A stretch of DNA of 64,000 bases from CAYXLI01 sp964464925 (GTDB taxonomy: Bacteria > Acidobacteriota > Terriglobia > Bryobacterales > Bryobacteraceae), in contig CAYXLI010000022.1 of NCBI GenBank assembly GCA_964464925.1, forward strand, positions 1-64,000, given 5' to 3'. The translations under genes and the position numbers were made by a program. Position 1 is the stretch's first letter; each line of letters starts with the position of its first letter. Below are positions 35,269 to 43,571 of this stretch, piece by piece. The notes beneath the pieces were generated by a model that worked only from the letters and a program-made list of their open reading frames with translations, was not told the DNA's origin and searched no databases.

Positions 35269-36678
35269 CTACAGGATCTCTTTGATCACCTCGCCGTGGA
35301 TCTCGGTGAGGCGCTCGCGACGGCCCTGGTGCATGTAACTAAGCGCGTCCTGATTCAGGCCAAGCTGATGCAGGATTGTGGTGTGGACGTCGCGGAAGTG
35401 GTACGGGCTCTCGATTGCTTTGAGGCCAATCGCGTCCGTGGCGCCGATCACCTGTCCGCCCTTGATGCCGCCGCCGGCGAGCCACATGCTAAAGCCAAGG
35501 TTGTGATGATCCCGTCCCTTGCCGCCCTGGGCCTCGGGTGAGCGGCCGAATTCCCCGCCCCAGATGACGAGCGTGGAATCGAGCAAACCGCGCCGCTTCA
35601 GGTCCTTGATGAGTCCCGCGACCGGCTTGTCCGTGAGCGAGGCCATGCGAAGGTGGTTCTCCTCGATGTCCTCATGGGCGTCCCACTGCTGATTGCCCGG
35701 GCCGCCTCCAGCTACGACGCAGACGAAGCGAGTCCCTTTCTCCACCAGGCGACGGGCGAGCAGGCAGCGGCGGCCATAGTCGTCCGTGCCGGCCTTTCCG
35801 ACACCATAGAGATCGAGAGTTTCCTGAGGCTCCTTCGAAATGTCGAACACGGCCGGCGCTTCGGTCTGCATCTTAAATGCAAGATCGTAAGCATTGATTC
35901 GAGCACCAAACTCACCGTCATCACCGGTGATGTTGGCTTCATCGAGTCCGCGGATCAGATCGATGGTCTTGCGCCGCTCCCTGAGCGTAACGTCTTTCGG
36001 CAGATCGAGATTGAGGACCGGCCTCTTGCCGGCACGAAACATAGTTGGCTGGTAGATGGCCGGAAGGAAGCCATTCGAATACATCGGCTGACCGGCTTCG
36101 AGTGCGCCCTTCGGATCGGGCATCACGACGTAGGCAGGCAGAGATTCGCTCTCCGAGCCCAGCCCGTAAATAGTCCACGCACCCATGCTGGGGAAGCCTG
36201 GAATGATGCGGCCCGTCATGAGCTGATACTGCGCCGCGGAGTGCACCACCATATCCGCATGGCAGGAGCGAATGACGGCGAGATCATCGACGACTTCGGC
36301 TGTGTAGGGGAGAAGGTCCGACACTTCGATGCCGCTCTTGCCGTATCGCTTGAAAGTGCGCCTGGTCCCGAGGAGTTTCGCTCCGTTGGAGATGAACTGG
36401 TACTTCGCTTCGCCGAATTCCGCAGGACGCTTTTGGCCGTCGAGCTTGTTGAGCAGCGGCTTGGGATCGAAGGTCTCGATGTGGCTGGGACCGCCGGCCT
36501 GAAAGAGGAAGATGACCGCCTTGGCCTTCGCATTCTCATGGGGCGGCTTGGGCGCGAGCGGGTTCAGGCGCTTCTCATCGGCGTGGAGCATCTGGGTGTA
36601 GGCCAGGGCTCCGAAGCCGCAGAAGGCATCGCAGAGGAACTCGCGGCGGTTGCGCGTGATACGGAAATGTTCGGCCAT
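35269..36678 (-). CDS. DUF1501 (sulfatase-like fold) exported protein
   Basis: 469 residues. The N-terminus TRNRREFLCDAFCGFGALAY is a twin-arginine (Tat) signal. The DUF1501 domain follows: AVIFLFQAGGPSHIETFDPKP, GIEVSDLLPYTAEVVDDLAVIRSCHADMVVHSAAQY, GSMGAWTIYGLGSE, and near the C-terminus TLVIWGGEFGRSPEAQGGKGRDHH. The fold is related to alkaline phosphatase/sulfatase enzymes, but no activity is established. The gene is 4 bp downstream of the DUF1549/DUF1553 gene, the standard pairing in Planctomycetes and Acidobacteriota, where the pair is thought to act together outside the cytoplasm, perhaps on polysaccharides. Confidence 0.95.
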   Translation of the reverse strand: MAEHFRITRNRREFLCDAFCGFGALAYTQMLHADEKRLNPLAPKPPHENAKAKAVIFLFQAGGPSHIETFDPKPLLNKLDGQKRPAEFGEAKYQFISNGAKLLGTRRTFKRYGKSGIEVSDLLPYTAEVVDDLAVIRSCHADMVVHSAAQYQLMTGRIIPGFPSMGAWTIYGLGSESESLPAYVVMPDPKGALEAGQPMYSNGFLPAIYQPTMFRAGKRPVLNLDLPKDVTLRERRKTIDLIRGLDEANITGDDGEFGARINAYDLAFKMQTEAPAVFDISKEPQETLDLYGVGKAGTDDYGRRCLLARRLVEKGTRFVCVVAGGGPGNQQWDAHEDIEENHLRMASLTDKPVAGLIKDLKRRGLLDSTLVIWGGEFGRSPEAQGGKGRDHHNLGFSMWLAGGGIKGGQVIGATDAIGLKAIESPYHFRDVHTTILHQLGLNQDALSYMHQGRRERLTEIHGEVIKEIL

Positions 36679-36682
36679 TGAT

Positions 36683-38656
36683 CTATTCCACGTATAAAAA
36701 TGCGTTCAGGTTGAACATGGCGAGAGCGAACTCACGCAAGGGCTGCTGCTGCAGGAACTCGAGGGCGAGTTGCTTTTCTTTTGCGTTCGGTGTGCGGCCG
36801 GCGGCGAGGCGGTAGGCGAGGTCGATCTGCTTTGCCGCGTTCTTACCGGCTTCCTTTGTGAGACGAGCGGCGAGAGCTTCCGCCAGGTGGTTACTGAGAT
36901 CGCCATTCAGAAGCTCCAACGCCTGGGGCGGATGAGTAGAAGATTCGCGGCGTGCACAACTGATCTGGAGGTCAGGCGCATCGAAGACCTCCATGAACGG
37001 CAAATGGAGATTCCGCTTCTGCAGCAGGTAGACGCTGCGGCGGTCGTGTTCCTCGGGATTCGGAGTGATGGCCCACTGAGAGGGCTTGTATAGCAAGTTG
37101 ACCAAGTCGGGATCTACCGGAACGATGATGCTTGGGCCGCCCTGCTTCTCATTCAGCTTTCCAGAAACGGCCAGCATGGCGTCGCGAATCTCTTCGGCTT
37201 CGAGGCGGCGGCGAGAAAACTTCCAAAGCAGTTTATTTTCAGGATCCTTTTCCATCGCGACTTTTGCTTCCGGAGATTGGGAACTCTGGCGATAGGCGTT
37301 GCTGAGTAAGATCTCGCGATGGAGCGATTTGAATTTCCAGCCGCTATCGACGAACTGATTCGCCAGGTAGTCGAGGAGTTCCGGATGCGTCGGACGCGTT
37401 CCCATGCGTCCGAAATCGTTCGGAGTGGCTACAATGCCGCGCCCGAAGTGGAATTGCCAAACGCGGTTCACAATGACGCGCGCAGTCAAGGGATGATCGG
37501 GCTGCAGAATCCAATCAGCCAAATCTTTGCGCGGCGTTTGCGTGGTGATTTCCGGAGCGCCATCGGGGAGCAGGACGCCTAGCGGACGCATGCCGACTTG
37601 CTGCCCTTTGTTCTGGTAATCGCCTCGGGCCAGGACGTGGATCGGAGTAGACTTCTCGAAATTGTCGGATACAGAATACAGGGAAGGGAGCGGTTCGGGA
37701 GCCTTCGCTTCGGCTTCTTCGAGCTTCTTCTTCATCGATTCGAGAGCGTCGCCGGTAAGGCCCTTCATCTGAGCCTTGATCTGCTTCATCTCGGCCTGAA
37801 CAGCTTCATTCTTCGCGTTCCAGGCGGCCTGCTCGGCGGGTGGAGCAAGCGGAACATCGTTTTCCATGGTCGCGGCGAAGTAGGCCTGGATGCGGTAGTA
37901 ATCGGTGTGGCGGATCGGGTCGAACTTGTGATTGTGGCAGCGGGCGCAGCCGAGCGTGACGCCGAGGAGGGCGGAACCGACCACGTTGGTCATCTCGGTG
38001 AGAACCTCGTTCCGGCTACTGGCCACTTCCTGGTTCCCTGCGTTCTTGCGCAAAGGGCCTAGCCGGTTGAAACCCGAAGCAATGCGGTAGATTTCGTTTT
38101 TCGGATCGATCTCGTCACCAGCGAGCTGCTCGCGCAGAAATTGCGTGTAGGGCTTGTCTGAGTTGAAGGCATGGATCACGTAGTCACGGTATCGCCATGC
38201 ATCGCGGCGATGCGTGTCGTATTCAAAACCGTCGGATTCGGCGAAGCGGACCACATCGAGCCAATGCTGGCCCCACTTCTCGCCATAGTGCGGATTAGCT
38301 AGCAGGCGATCGACGAGCTTTTGATACGCAGCCTCAGAGCGGTCGTTCACAAAGGCAGTGACTTCTGCCGGTGTGGGCGGCAGGCCCAGCAGGTCGAAAT
38401 AGACCCGCCGAATGAGGGTTGCTTTGTCCGCAGGCGGAGCCGGTGTTAACCCTTCCTTCTTCAAGCGGGCAAGGACAAAAGCGTCAATCGGCGACTTGGC
38501 CCAGGCCTTGTCGGCTGGGGTTTGAAACTGGGGGATTTCGGGTTGGGATCGCTTCTGGAAAGCCCAGTGGCGGCGTTCAACGGGAGTGTATCTTTCGAGT
38601 TCGGCGGCCGCCAGGCCAACAGCAACGAGCGTGAGGACACCTAAGATTCGGCGCAC
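36683..38656 (-). CDS. DUF1549/DUF1553 (PSD1-type) exported protein
   Basis: 657 residues with a signal peptide (MRRILGVLTLVAVGLAAA). The DUF1549 domain covers about 50-250 (SPIDAFVLARLKKEGLTPAPPADKATLIRRVYFDLLGLPPTPAEV; YGEKWGQHWLDVVRFAESDGFEYD; LGCARCHNHKFDPI). DUF1553 covers about 375-630 (LADWILQPDHPLTARVIVNRVWQFHFGRGIVATPNDFGRMG; LWKFSRRRLEAEEIRDAMLAVSG). The N-terminal planctomycete-type cytochrome domain often present in larger relatives is missing, but one CARCH heme-like motif lies inside DUF1549. A charged coiled-coil insert sits between the domains. It is first in the operon with DUF1501. Function unknown. Confidence 0.95.
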   Translation of the reverse strand: MRRILGVLTLVAVGLAAAELERYTPVERRHWAFQKRSQPEIPQFQTPADKAWAKSPIDAFVLARLKKEGLTPAPPADKATLIRRVYFDLLGLPPTPAEVTAFVNDRSEAAYQKLVDRLLANPHYGEKWGQHWLDVVRFAESDGFEYDTHRRDAWRYRDYVIHAFNSDKPYTQFLREQLAGDEIDPKNEIYRIASGFNRLGPLRKNAGNQEVASSRNEVLTEMTNVVGSALLGVTLGCARCHNHKFDPIRHTDYYRIQAYFAATMENDVPLAPPAEQAAWNAKNEAVQAEMKQIKAQMKGLTGDALESMKKKLEEAEAKAPEPLPSLYSVSDNFEKSTPIHVLARGDYQNKGQQVGMRPLGVLLPDGAPEITTQTPRKDLADWILQPDHPLTARVIVNRVWQFHFGRGIVATPNDFGRMGTRPTHPELLDYLANQFVDSGWKFKSLHREILLSNAYRQSSQSPEAKVAMEKDPENKLLWKFSRRRLEAEEIRDAMLAVSGKLNEKQGGPSIIVPVDPDLVNLLYKPSQWAITPNPEEHDRRSVYLLQKRNLHLPFMEVFDAPDLQISCARRESSTHPPQALELLNGDLSNHLAEALAARLTKEAGKNAAKQIDLAYRLAAGRTPNAKEKQLALEFLQQQPLREFALAMFNLNAFLYVE

Positions 38657-38696
38657 GGCTTATAGCGGAATTATATTACAGATCATACACTCTCAT

Positions 38697-38713
38697 GGGC
38701 ACGTACCCTGCTT
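38697..38713 (+). promoter_or_regulatory. Possible sigma-54-like promoter upstream of citrate synthase
   Basis: GGGCACG-TACC-CTGC has GG (38698-38699) and GC (38710-38711) exactly 12 bases apart and keeps most of the -24 element, but misses the leading T and has CTGC for TTGC. It lies 130 bases upstream of the gltA start. This is weaker than the site at 8050. Confidence 0.3.
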
Positions 38714-38840
38714 GTCCGAGGCGAGGATTTGGCGCATAATCGGATCGCCCCGACCAGAAGCCGGCACTTTGGTCAGGAGTAAACGCGCCCGTTCCGCACC
38801 GTCCTCACCGGGGCGGGCGTCCCCTCTTGAGGAGAACCAG

Positions 38841-40139
38841 ATGAAGAACGAGGTTCTCAATATTACCGACGGCCGCACTGAAAAGACCTATTCGCTACCG
38901 ATGCACAACGGTACGATCCGTGCGATCGATCTCCGCCAAATCAAGGAGGCCCCGGACGACTTCGGACTGATGGCCTACGATCCGGCATTCATGAATACGG
39001 CATCTTGCCAAAGCAGTATTACCTACATAGATGGCGATCGCGGGATTCTGCGCTACCGAGGCTACCCGATCGAGGAACTTGCCGAGAAATGCACGTTTCT
39101 CGAGGTGGCCTACCTGCTACTGAACGGCGAGTTGCCGCCGGAGAAGGATCTCAAGGACTGGGTGCACCTGGTAACGCATCACACGATGTTGCACGAGACC
39201 ACGAAGAAATTCCTCGAGGGCTTCCGCTACGACGCACATCCCATGGGAATGCTGGTCAGCACGATCGCGGCACTGTCCACCGTGTATCCGGAGGCCAGGA
39301 ATGTTCTCGATCCGGAGAACCGGCGAGTCCAGATCGTCCGCCTGATCAGCAAGGTGCCGACCATTGCCGCCTATACGTTCCGGCACAACCTGGGCCTGCC
39401 GTATGTCTATCCAGACAACGACCTGAGCTATACCGCGAACTTCATGAACATGCTCTGGAAGATGGTGGAACCCAAGTATGTGGCGAATCCCATACTCGCG
39501 CGAGCGCTGGACATCCTTTTTGTCCTGCATGCGGATCATGAACAGAACTGCAGCACCAGCGCAATGAGATCGGTGGGAAGTTCACAGGCCGACCCGTATC
39601 TTTGCGCGGCAGCCGCCGCGGCGGCACTGTCGGGCCCGCTGCATGGCGGAGCGAACGAGGAAGTGCTGCACATGCTCGATCTGATCGGCAGCAAGGATCG
39701 AATCCCGGACTATATCGAGCAGGTGAAGGCGGGTAAGGTCAAGCTGATGGGATTCGGACACCGCGTATACAAGAACTACGATCCCAGAGCGCGCATCATC
39801 AAGTGGACGGCAGAGCAGGTGTTCCAGATCACCGGGCGGAATCCCAAGCTGGAGATCGCGCTCGAGTTGGAGAAGATCGCGCTGGATGACGAGTACTTCG
39901 TGAAGCGCAAGCTCTATTCCGGGATTATCTACCAGGCCATGGGATTCGCACCCAGTATGTTTACGGTATTGTTCGCGATTCCCAGAATGGTGGGCTGGCT
40001 AGCACAATGGGACGAATTACTGCGGGACCAGGACCAGAAGATCGCCCGGCCAAGACAGGTCTATACAGGGCCTGAAGAGCGCCACCTGCCTGCTGAAAAG
40101 AGAACCATCACGGCTGGCGCTGCGAGCCCGGTTGGGTAA
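38841..40139 (+). CDS. gltA: Citrate synthase
   Basis: 432 residues from ATG 38841, with GAGGAGA just upstream; the open frame extends further upstream without family similarity. It condenses acetyl-CoA with oxaloacetate. The N-terminal region has IRAIDLRQI, then GDRGILRYRGYPIEELAEK, and the catalytic residues are seen as His in LHADHEQNCSTSAMRSVGSS, His in GFGHRVYKNYDPRA and the Asp in the later LDDEYFVKRKLYSGI context. The length and motifs fit the hexameric, NADH-regulated type II class. It is transcribed alone. Confidence 0.97.
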   Translation: MKNEVLNITDGRTEKTYSLPMHNGTIRAIDLRQIKEAPDDFGLMAYDPAFMNTASCQSSITYIDGDRGILRYRGYPIEELAEKCTFLEVAYLLLNGELPPEKDLKDWVHLVTHHTMLHETTKKFLEGFRYDAHPMGMLVSTIAALSTVYPEARNVLDPENRRVQIVRLISKVPTIAAYTFRHNLGLPYVYPDNDLSYTANFMNMLWKMVEPKYVANPILARALDILFVLHADHEQNCSTSAMRSVGSSQADPYLCAAAAAAALSGPLHGGANEEVLHMLDLIGSKDRIPDYIEQVKAGKVKLMGFGHRVYKNYDPRARIIKWTAEQVFQITGRNPKLEIALELEKIALDDEYFVKRKLYSGIIYQAMGFAPSMFTVLFAIPRMVGWLAQWDELLRDQDQKIARPRQVYTGPEERHLPAEKRTITAGAASPVG

Positions 40140-40305
40140 GAACAGGAATGAAGGCCCGGCAGGAAAGCACAGGAAGGCGCGGATACTTCGGATAAGAAGG
40201 ATCCTCAAAATGCCACCGGCACAGCAGGAATACCGAGCCTTTATCGGACCGGATCTCCTGCATGTGCCGGCAGCTCTCGCACAAGCTTTTAGGTAATCCA
40301 ACCAT
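40108..40305 (-). CDS. Small Cys-rich protein (65 aa)
   Basis: 65 residues: SLCESCRHMQEIRSDKGSVF then LLCRWHFEDPSYPKYPRLPVLSCRAF. Four cysteines in a CxxC-x17-C-x18-C pattern suggest a zinc site. The spacing and the KYPRLPVLSC motif are like small proteins I have seen in acidobacteria, so I consider it real although short. It overlaps the end of the ABC ATPase gene by 17 bases and the end of gltA (other strand) by 32 bases. Function unknown. Confidence 0.65.
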   Translation of the reverse strand: MVGLPKSLCESCRHMQEIRSDKGSVFLLCRWHFEDPSYPKYPRLPVLSCRAFIPVLTQPGSQRQP

Positions 40306-41011
40306 CCACGATGTTGATGATGCGGTGGCCGTACCCAGCGTTCCTTTCCGAGTGCGTCACCTGCACGATCGTCGTGCCCTCATCATTTAGCTTTTTGAAA
40401 ACTTCCATGATCTCCTTGGCCTGGGACGAGTGCAGGTTACCGGTGGGCTCGTCCGCCAGGATGATTTTTGGATTCGCGATCAGCGCGCGGGCAATCGCCA
40501 CAAGCTGCTGCTGACCGCCGGAAAGCTGGTTCGGGAATAGATCCTTCTTGCCGACGATCTGGAAACGGTCCAGCATGTCGCAAACGATGCTGTCTCGCTC
40601 CGCCTTCCTGATATTCCGGTACGAAAGCGGTATGTCCAGATTCTCATATACGGTAAGCGAATCGAGAAGATGGTAGCTCTGGAATACGAAGCCGACGTAT
40701 CTTTTCTGAATTTCGATCCGCTCATTGCGCTTCATCTTGTGAATGGCGTGATCGGCGAAGTAATATTCGCCCATCCAGGCGCTGTCGTGCATGCCGAGAA
40801 CGTGCAGCAGAGTGGACTTCCCTGCCCCGGACGGCCCCATGATGGAAACAAACTCGCCCTCGCGGATATCCGCGTTGACACGACGGAGCACATAGGTCTT
40901 GGTAGGACCGTGCTCGAAATACTTCTCCACGTTTCGCAGGCGGATCATGGCTGGCCGATCGGATTCAGTGACCAGTGTAGCCCCGCCGGGAATTGTCTGT
41001 TCGCTTGCCAT
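40289..41011 (-). CDS. LolD/MacB-type ABC transporter ATPase (copy 2)
   Basis: 240 residues. Walker A GPSGAGKST, Q-loop in FVFQSYHLLDSLTVYENL, signature LSGGQQQ, Walker B IILADEPTGNLHS and the H-loop QVTHS are present. The FQSYHLL and ENLDIPLSYR motifs mark the LolD/MacB/FtsE subgroup that energises FtsX-like permeases. It lacks the usual RVAIARA arginine (QLVAIARA). It is 4 bp downstream of a very similar ATPase gene. A 20-residue extension precedes the first strand (MIRLRNVEKYFEHG). Confidence 0.94.
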   Translation of the reverse strand: MASEQTIPGGATLVTESDRPAMIRLRNVEKYFEHGPTKTYVLRRVNADIREGEFVSIMGPSGAGKSTLLHVLGMHDSAWMGEYYFADHAIHKMKRNERIEIQKRYVGFVFQSYHLLDSLTVYENLDIPLSYRNIRKAERDSIVCDMLDRFQIVGKKDLFPNQLSGGQQQLVAIARALIANPKIILADEPTGNLHSSQAKEIMEVFKKLNDEGTTIVQVTHSERNAGYGHRIINIVDGWIT

Positions 41012-41015
41012 GGTG

Positions 41016-41717
41016 TCAGGCGACTTCCACGCTTTCTTCTACGATGCGTCCGTCAAAGAGGCGGATAGACCGGTCCGCATAGCGCGCATACCGGGGATCA
41101 TGCGTCACCATACAGATAGTTGCGCCGCTGCGATGCAGTTCGCGCAGCAGCTCCATAACCTGCTCGCCGTTGGCTGAGTCGAGATTTCCGGTGGGCTCGT
41201 CAGCCAGGAGGATGCTTGGTTCCCCGGCCAGGGCGCGGGCTACGGCGACGCGCTGCTGCTGACCGCCCGAAAGCTGAGAAGGATAGTGCTTCACCCGGTG
41301 CGACATGCCGACGCGCTCCAGAGCTTCATGGACTCTTTTCTTCCGCTCGCCTGAGCCCATGCCGCGATAAGTCAGGGGCAGCTCGACATTTTCATAAACT
41401 GTGAGATCGCCGATGAGGTTGAATGCCTGGAAGATGAAACCGATCTCGCGATTGCGAATGCGCGCACGCTCCGACAGCTTCAGACCTTGAACGGGCTTGC
41501 TGTTCAACGTGTATGCTCCATCGGTAGGCGAATCGAGCAGGCCCAAAATAGCCAGAAGTGTGGATTTCCCGCAACCGGAAGGTCCTGAGATGGAGACATA
41601 CTCGCCCTTTTTGATCTCCATGTGGATGCCGGAGAGGGCGTGGGTTTCGACCTCGTCGGTAAGGAACACCTTCGTAACTCCATCGAGGCGAATCAGGGAA
41701 TTGTCGTTTTCGCTCAT
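41016..41717 (-). CDS. LolD/MacB-type ABC transporter ATPase (copy 1)
   Basis: 233 residues with Walker A GPSGCGKST, Q-loop FIFQAFNLIGDLTVYENV, signature LSGGQQQRVAVARALAGEPSILLADEPTGNLDS and H-loop MVTHDPRYARYADR. It belongs to the same subgroup as the next gene and has the full set of catalytic motifs. It lies between the membrane-fusion gene (34 bp upstream) and the second ATPase. Likely part of a MacAB-like export or lipid-trafficking system, but no FtsX-type permease is encoded beside it. Confidence 0.95.
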   Translation of the reverse strand: MSENDNSLIRLDGVTKVFLTDEVETHALSGIHMEIKKGEYVSISGPSGCGKSTLLAILGLLDSPTDGAYTLNSKPVQGLKLSERARIRNREIGFIFQAFNLIGDLTVYENVELPLTYRGMGSGERKKRVHEALERVGMSHRVKHYPSQLSGGQQQRVAVARALAGEPSILLADEPTGNLDSANGEQVMELLRELHRSGATICMVTHDPRYARYADRSIRLFDGRIVEESVEVA

Positions 41718-41751
41718 TGGTCTCTCTTCTCCATACGGAACACCTTCCTGT

Positions 41752-43047
41752 TTAGTTCAACCGAATTCGATTGTGGGCATCCTGCGCGGACATATCCGAC
41801 AGAATCACCGTGTCTCCGATCTTCAAACCATCCACGATCTCGATGAAATTCACCGAGCTACGGCCCAGTTTCACCTGCACTCGCTGTGCTTCCTTGCCGT
41901 CCGGATCCACTTTGAATAGCGTCACCATGCTGTTCGGCTGCCCGAAAACCGGCCGGGCCACATACAGAACGTCGTTGAGGCGCTCGAGTTCGATGGTGCC
42001 GTCCACACTGAGGTCCGGCACTGCGCCGGAGGGCAGTTCACCTTCCAGACGAACATCAACGGTAACGGTCCCGTTCTGCACACTGGGATCTTTCCGGCTT
42101 ACGCGCCCTTTTATGACTCCGTTGCGTGTGTCGACCTCTGCCAACTGACCAATAGCAACATCTTTCGCCTGAGTTTCTGCAATCTTGAGTTCGGCTTTCA
42201 ACTTCCACGGTTGCGCGATCTTAGCCAGAATCGTGCCAGCGGTGACGCGTTGGCCAACTTCGATCTGCTGTTGTACGACGCCGCTTGCCGTTGAAACGGA
42301 GGTGGTGCCAAGCTGCTGCAATACCCCGGCGGCACCTGCGCGAATACGCAACTGATCCGCCTGCTTCCTCTTCAAATCGTAGGCAGCCTTTAGCTTCTCA
42401 ATCTGGACCCGCTGCGCTGCGAGTTGCGCTTCCACCGATTCGCGACTGATGCGTACTCGTTCCTCTTCGATCGAATTGCGGTGTTCCAACTCATCCGCGG
42501 TCGCCTTTGTAATGCGCAGATTCAGCTCCGAGGTAAGTCCTTCCTTTCCGAGCTTCTGCTCAAGGTCCGACTTGAGGCGCGCCTGCACGTACTCCGATTG
42601 AACTTTGGCAGCGTTCGATTTGAGATCGAGCGTTTGCGTTTCGAGCTTCACGCGAAGATCAGTGTAAGTGGCTTCCGCCGTCTTGACCTGCCACTCCGCG
42701 TCGAGCGCGGCGAGCGCGACTTCCGGGTTGCTCAACTCCATGATGACGGTGTCGGCCGAGACCTTCGTGCCCGGACGAACCAGAATCTTATCCACGCGAC
42801 CGTCGGTTACCGCGGGCACCCAGAGGACGTCCTCTGGTACTAGCGTTCCAAGGCCCCGGACCTGGCGAACCATCGGACCTCGTTTTACAGCATCAAACCA
42901 AAGTGTCCCGCGCTCGACCGGCGGGGCGGCCGGTCTCAGACGAGACAGACCCCATGTAATGAGGGGGATCGCGATCAACGCCGCGATCACGTAAATCGTC
43001 CGGCGGATCAAGCGGTTTCGGCTAGCGCCTTTGCGTGGAACATCCAT
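41752..43047 (-). CDS. MacA/HlyD-type periplasmic adaptor (membrane-fusion protein)
   Basis: 431 residues. One N-terminal membrane anchor (IYVIAALIAIPLITWGLSRL) is followed by a biotinyl-lipoyl half (GTLVPEDVLWVPAVTDGRVDKILVRPGTKV), a long alpha-hairpin (residues ~115-235, heptad-rich with EYVQARLKSDLEQKLGKEGL), the second lipoyl half (IRAGAAGVLQQLG...VEVGQRVTAGTILAKIAQP) and beta-barrel and membrane-proximal domains. That is the adaptor layout of MacA-type pumps. It is first in the unit adaptor - ATPase - ATPase - small Cys-rich protein. Confidence 0.92.
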   Translation of the reverse strand: MDVPRKGASRNRLIRRTIYVIAALIAIPLITWGLSRLRPAAPPVERGTLWFDAVKRGPMVRQVRGLGTLVPEDVLWVPAVTDGRVDKILVRPGTKVSADTVIMELSNPEVALAALDAEWQVKTAEATYTDLRVKLETQTLDLKSNAAKVQSEYVQARLKSDLEQKLGKEGLTSELNLRITKATADELEHRNSIEEERVRISRESVEAQLAAQRVQIEKLKAAYDLKRKQADQLRIRAGAAGVLQQLGTTSVSTASGVVQQQIEVGQRVTAGTILAKIAQPWKLKAELKIAETQAKDVAIGQLAEVDTRNGVIKGRVSRKDPSVQNGTVTVDVRLEGELPSGAVPDLSVDGTIELERLNDVLYVARPVFGQPNSMVTLFKVDPDGKEAQRVQVKLGRSSVNFIEIVDGLKIGDTVILSDMSAQDAHNRIRLN

Positions 43048-43198
43048 AGAAATTCGAAATCATAGGGGCAAATCGAGGACCACGGCCCCCCGTCATCGTA
43101 AGTATCTGATAATACGAACGGGCTTGAGGCGGGTTACACAGAATCCTGTGAGGAAGGTGTCCGTTTGTGGGACGCGCGCGTACGGAACTGGCCGCTCG

Positions 43199-43561
43199 TT
43201 ACAGCGATTGGAGGTTTTCCACCGTCCGCTCGTTCCGGACATTGCCGGTGTTGAGGGTTGTTTTCGGCTCCACCAGCATTACGTGCACCTCTTCGGATTC
43301 CGCCACCGGGCAATGCTCGACGCCTTTTGGAACGATCAGGAATTCGCCCGGTTGAACGAGGAGGTCGCCCGTGTGCAGACGCATGCGGAGGGTACCCGAA
43401 ACTACGTAGAAAAGCTCGTCTTCAAGATCGTGATGATGCCAGACGAACTCGCCCCGGAGCTTGACCAGTTTCACGTGACAATCGTTCAGTTCCCCTGCGA
43501 TGCGGGGACTCCAGGCATCGGAGAACTCCGCGAACTTCTCGGCCAGGTTTACGGTACGCAT
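43199..43561 (-). CDS. Small cupin-domain protein
   Basis: 120 residues from ATG 43561; the frame extends upstream into the TPR gene without similarity. Single conserved cupin barrel: motif 1 WHHHDLEDELFYVVSGTLRMRL with His/His/Glu metal ligands, motif 2 PGEFLIVPKGVEHCPVA with a His. It may bind a divalent metal and act as an isomerase or dioxygenase-like enzyme, but such short cupins are rarely assigned. It follows the TPR gene with a gap of 10 bases. Confidence 0.88.
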   Translation of the reverse strand: MRTVNLAEKFAEFSDAWSPRIAGELNDCHVKLVKLRGEFVWHHHDLEDELFYVVSGTLRMRLHTGDLLVQPGEFLIVPKGVEHCPVAESEEVHVMLVEPKTTLNTGNVRNERTVENLQSL

Positions 43562-43571
43562 GCACTCGATT

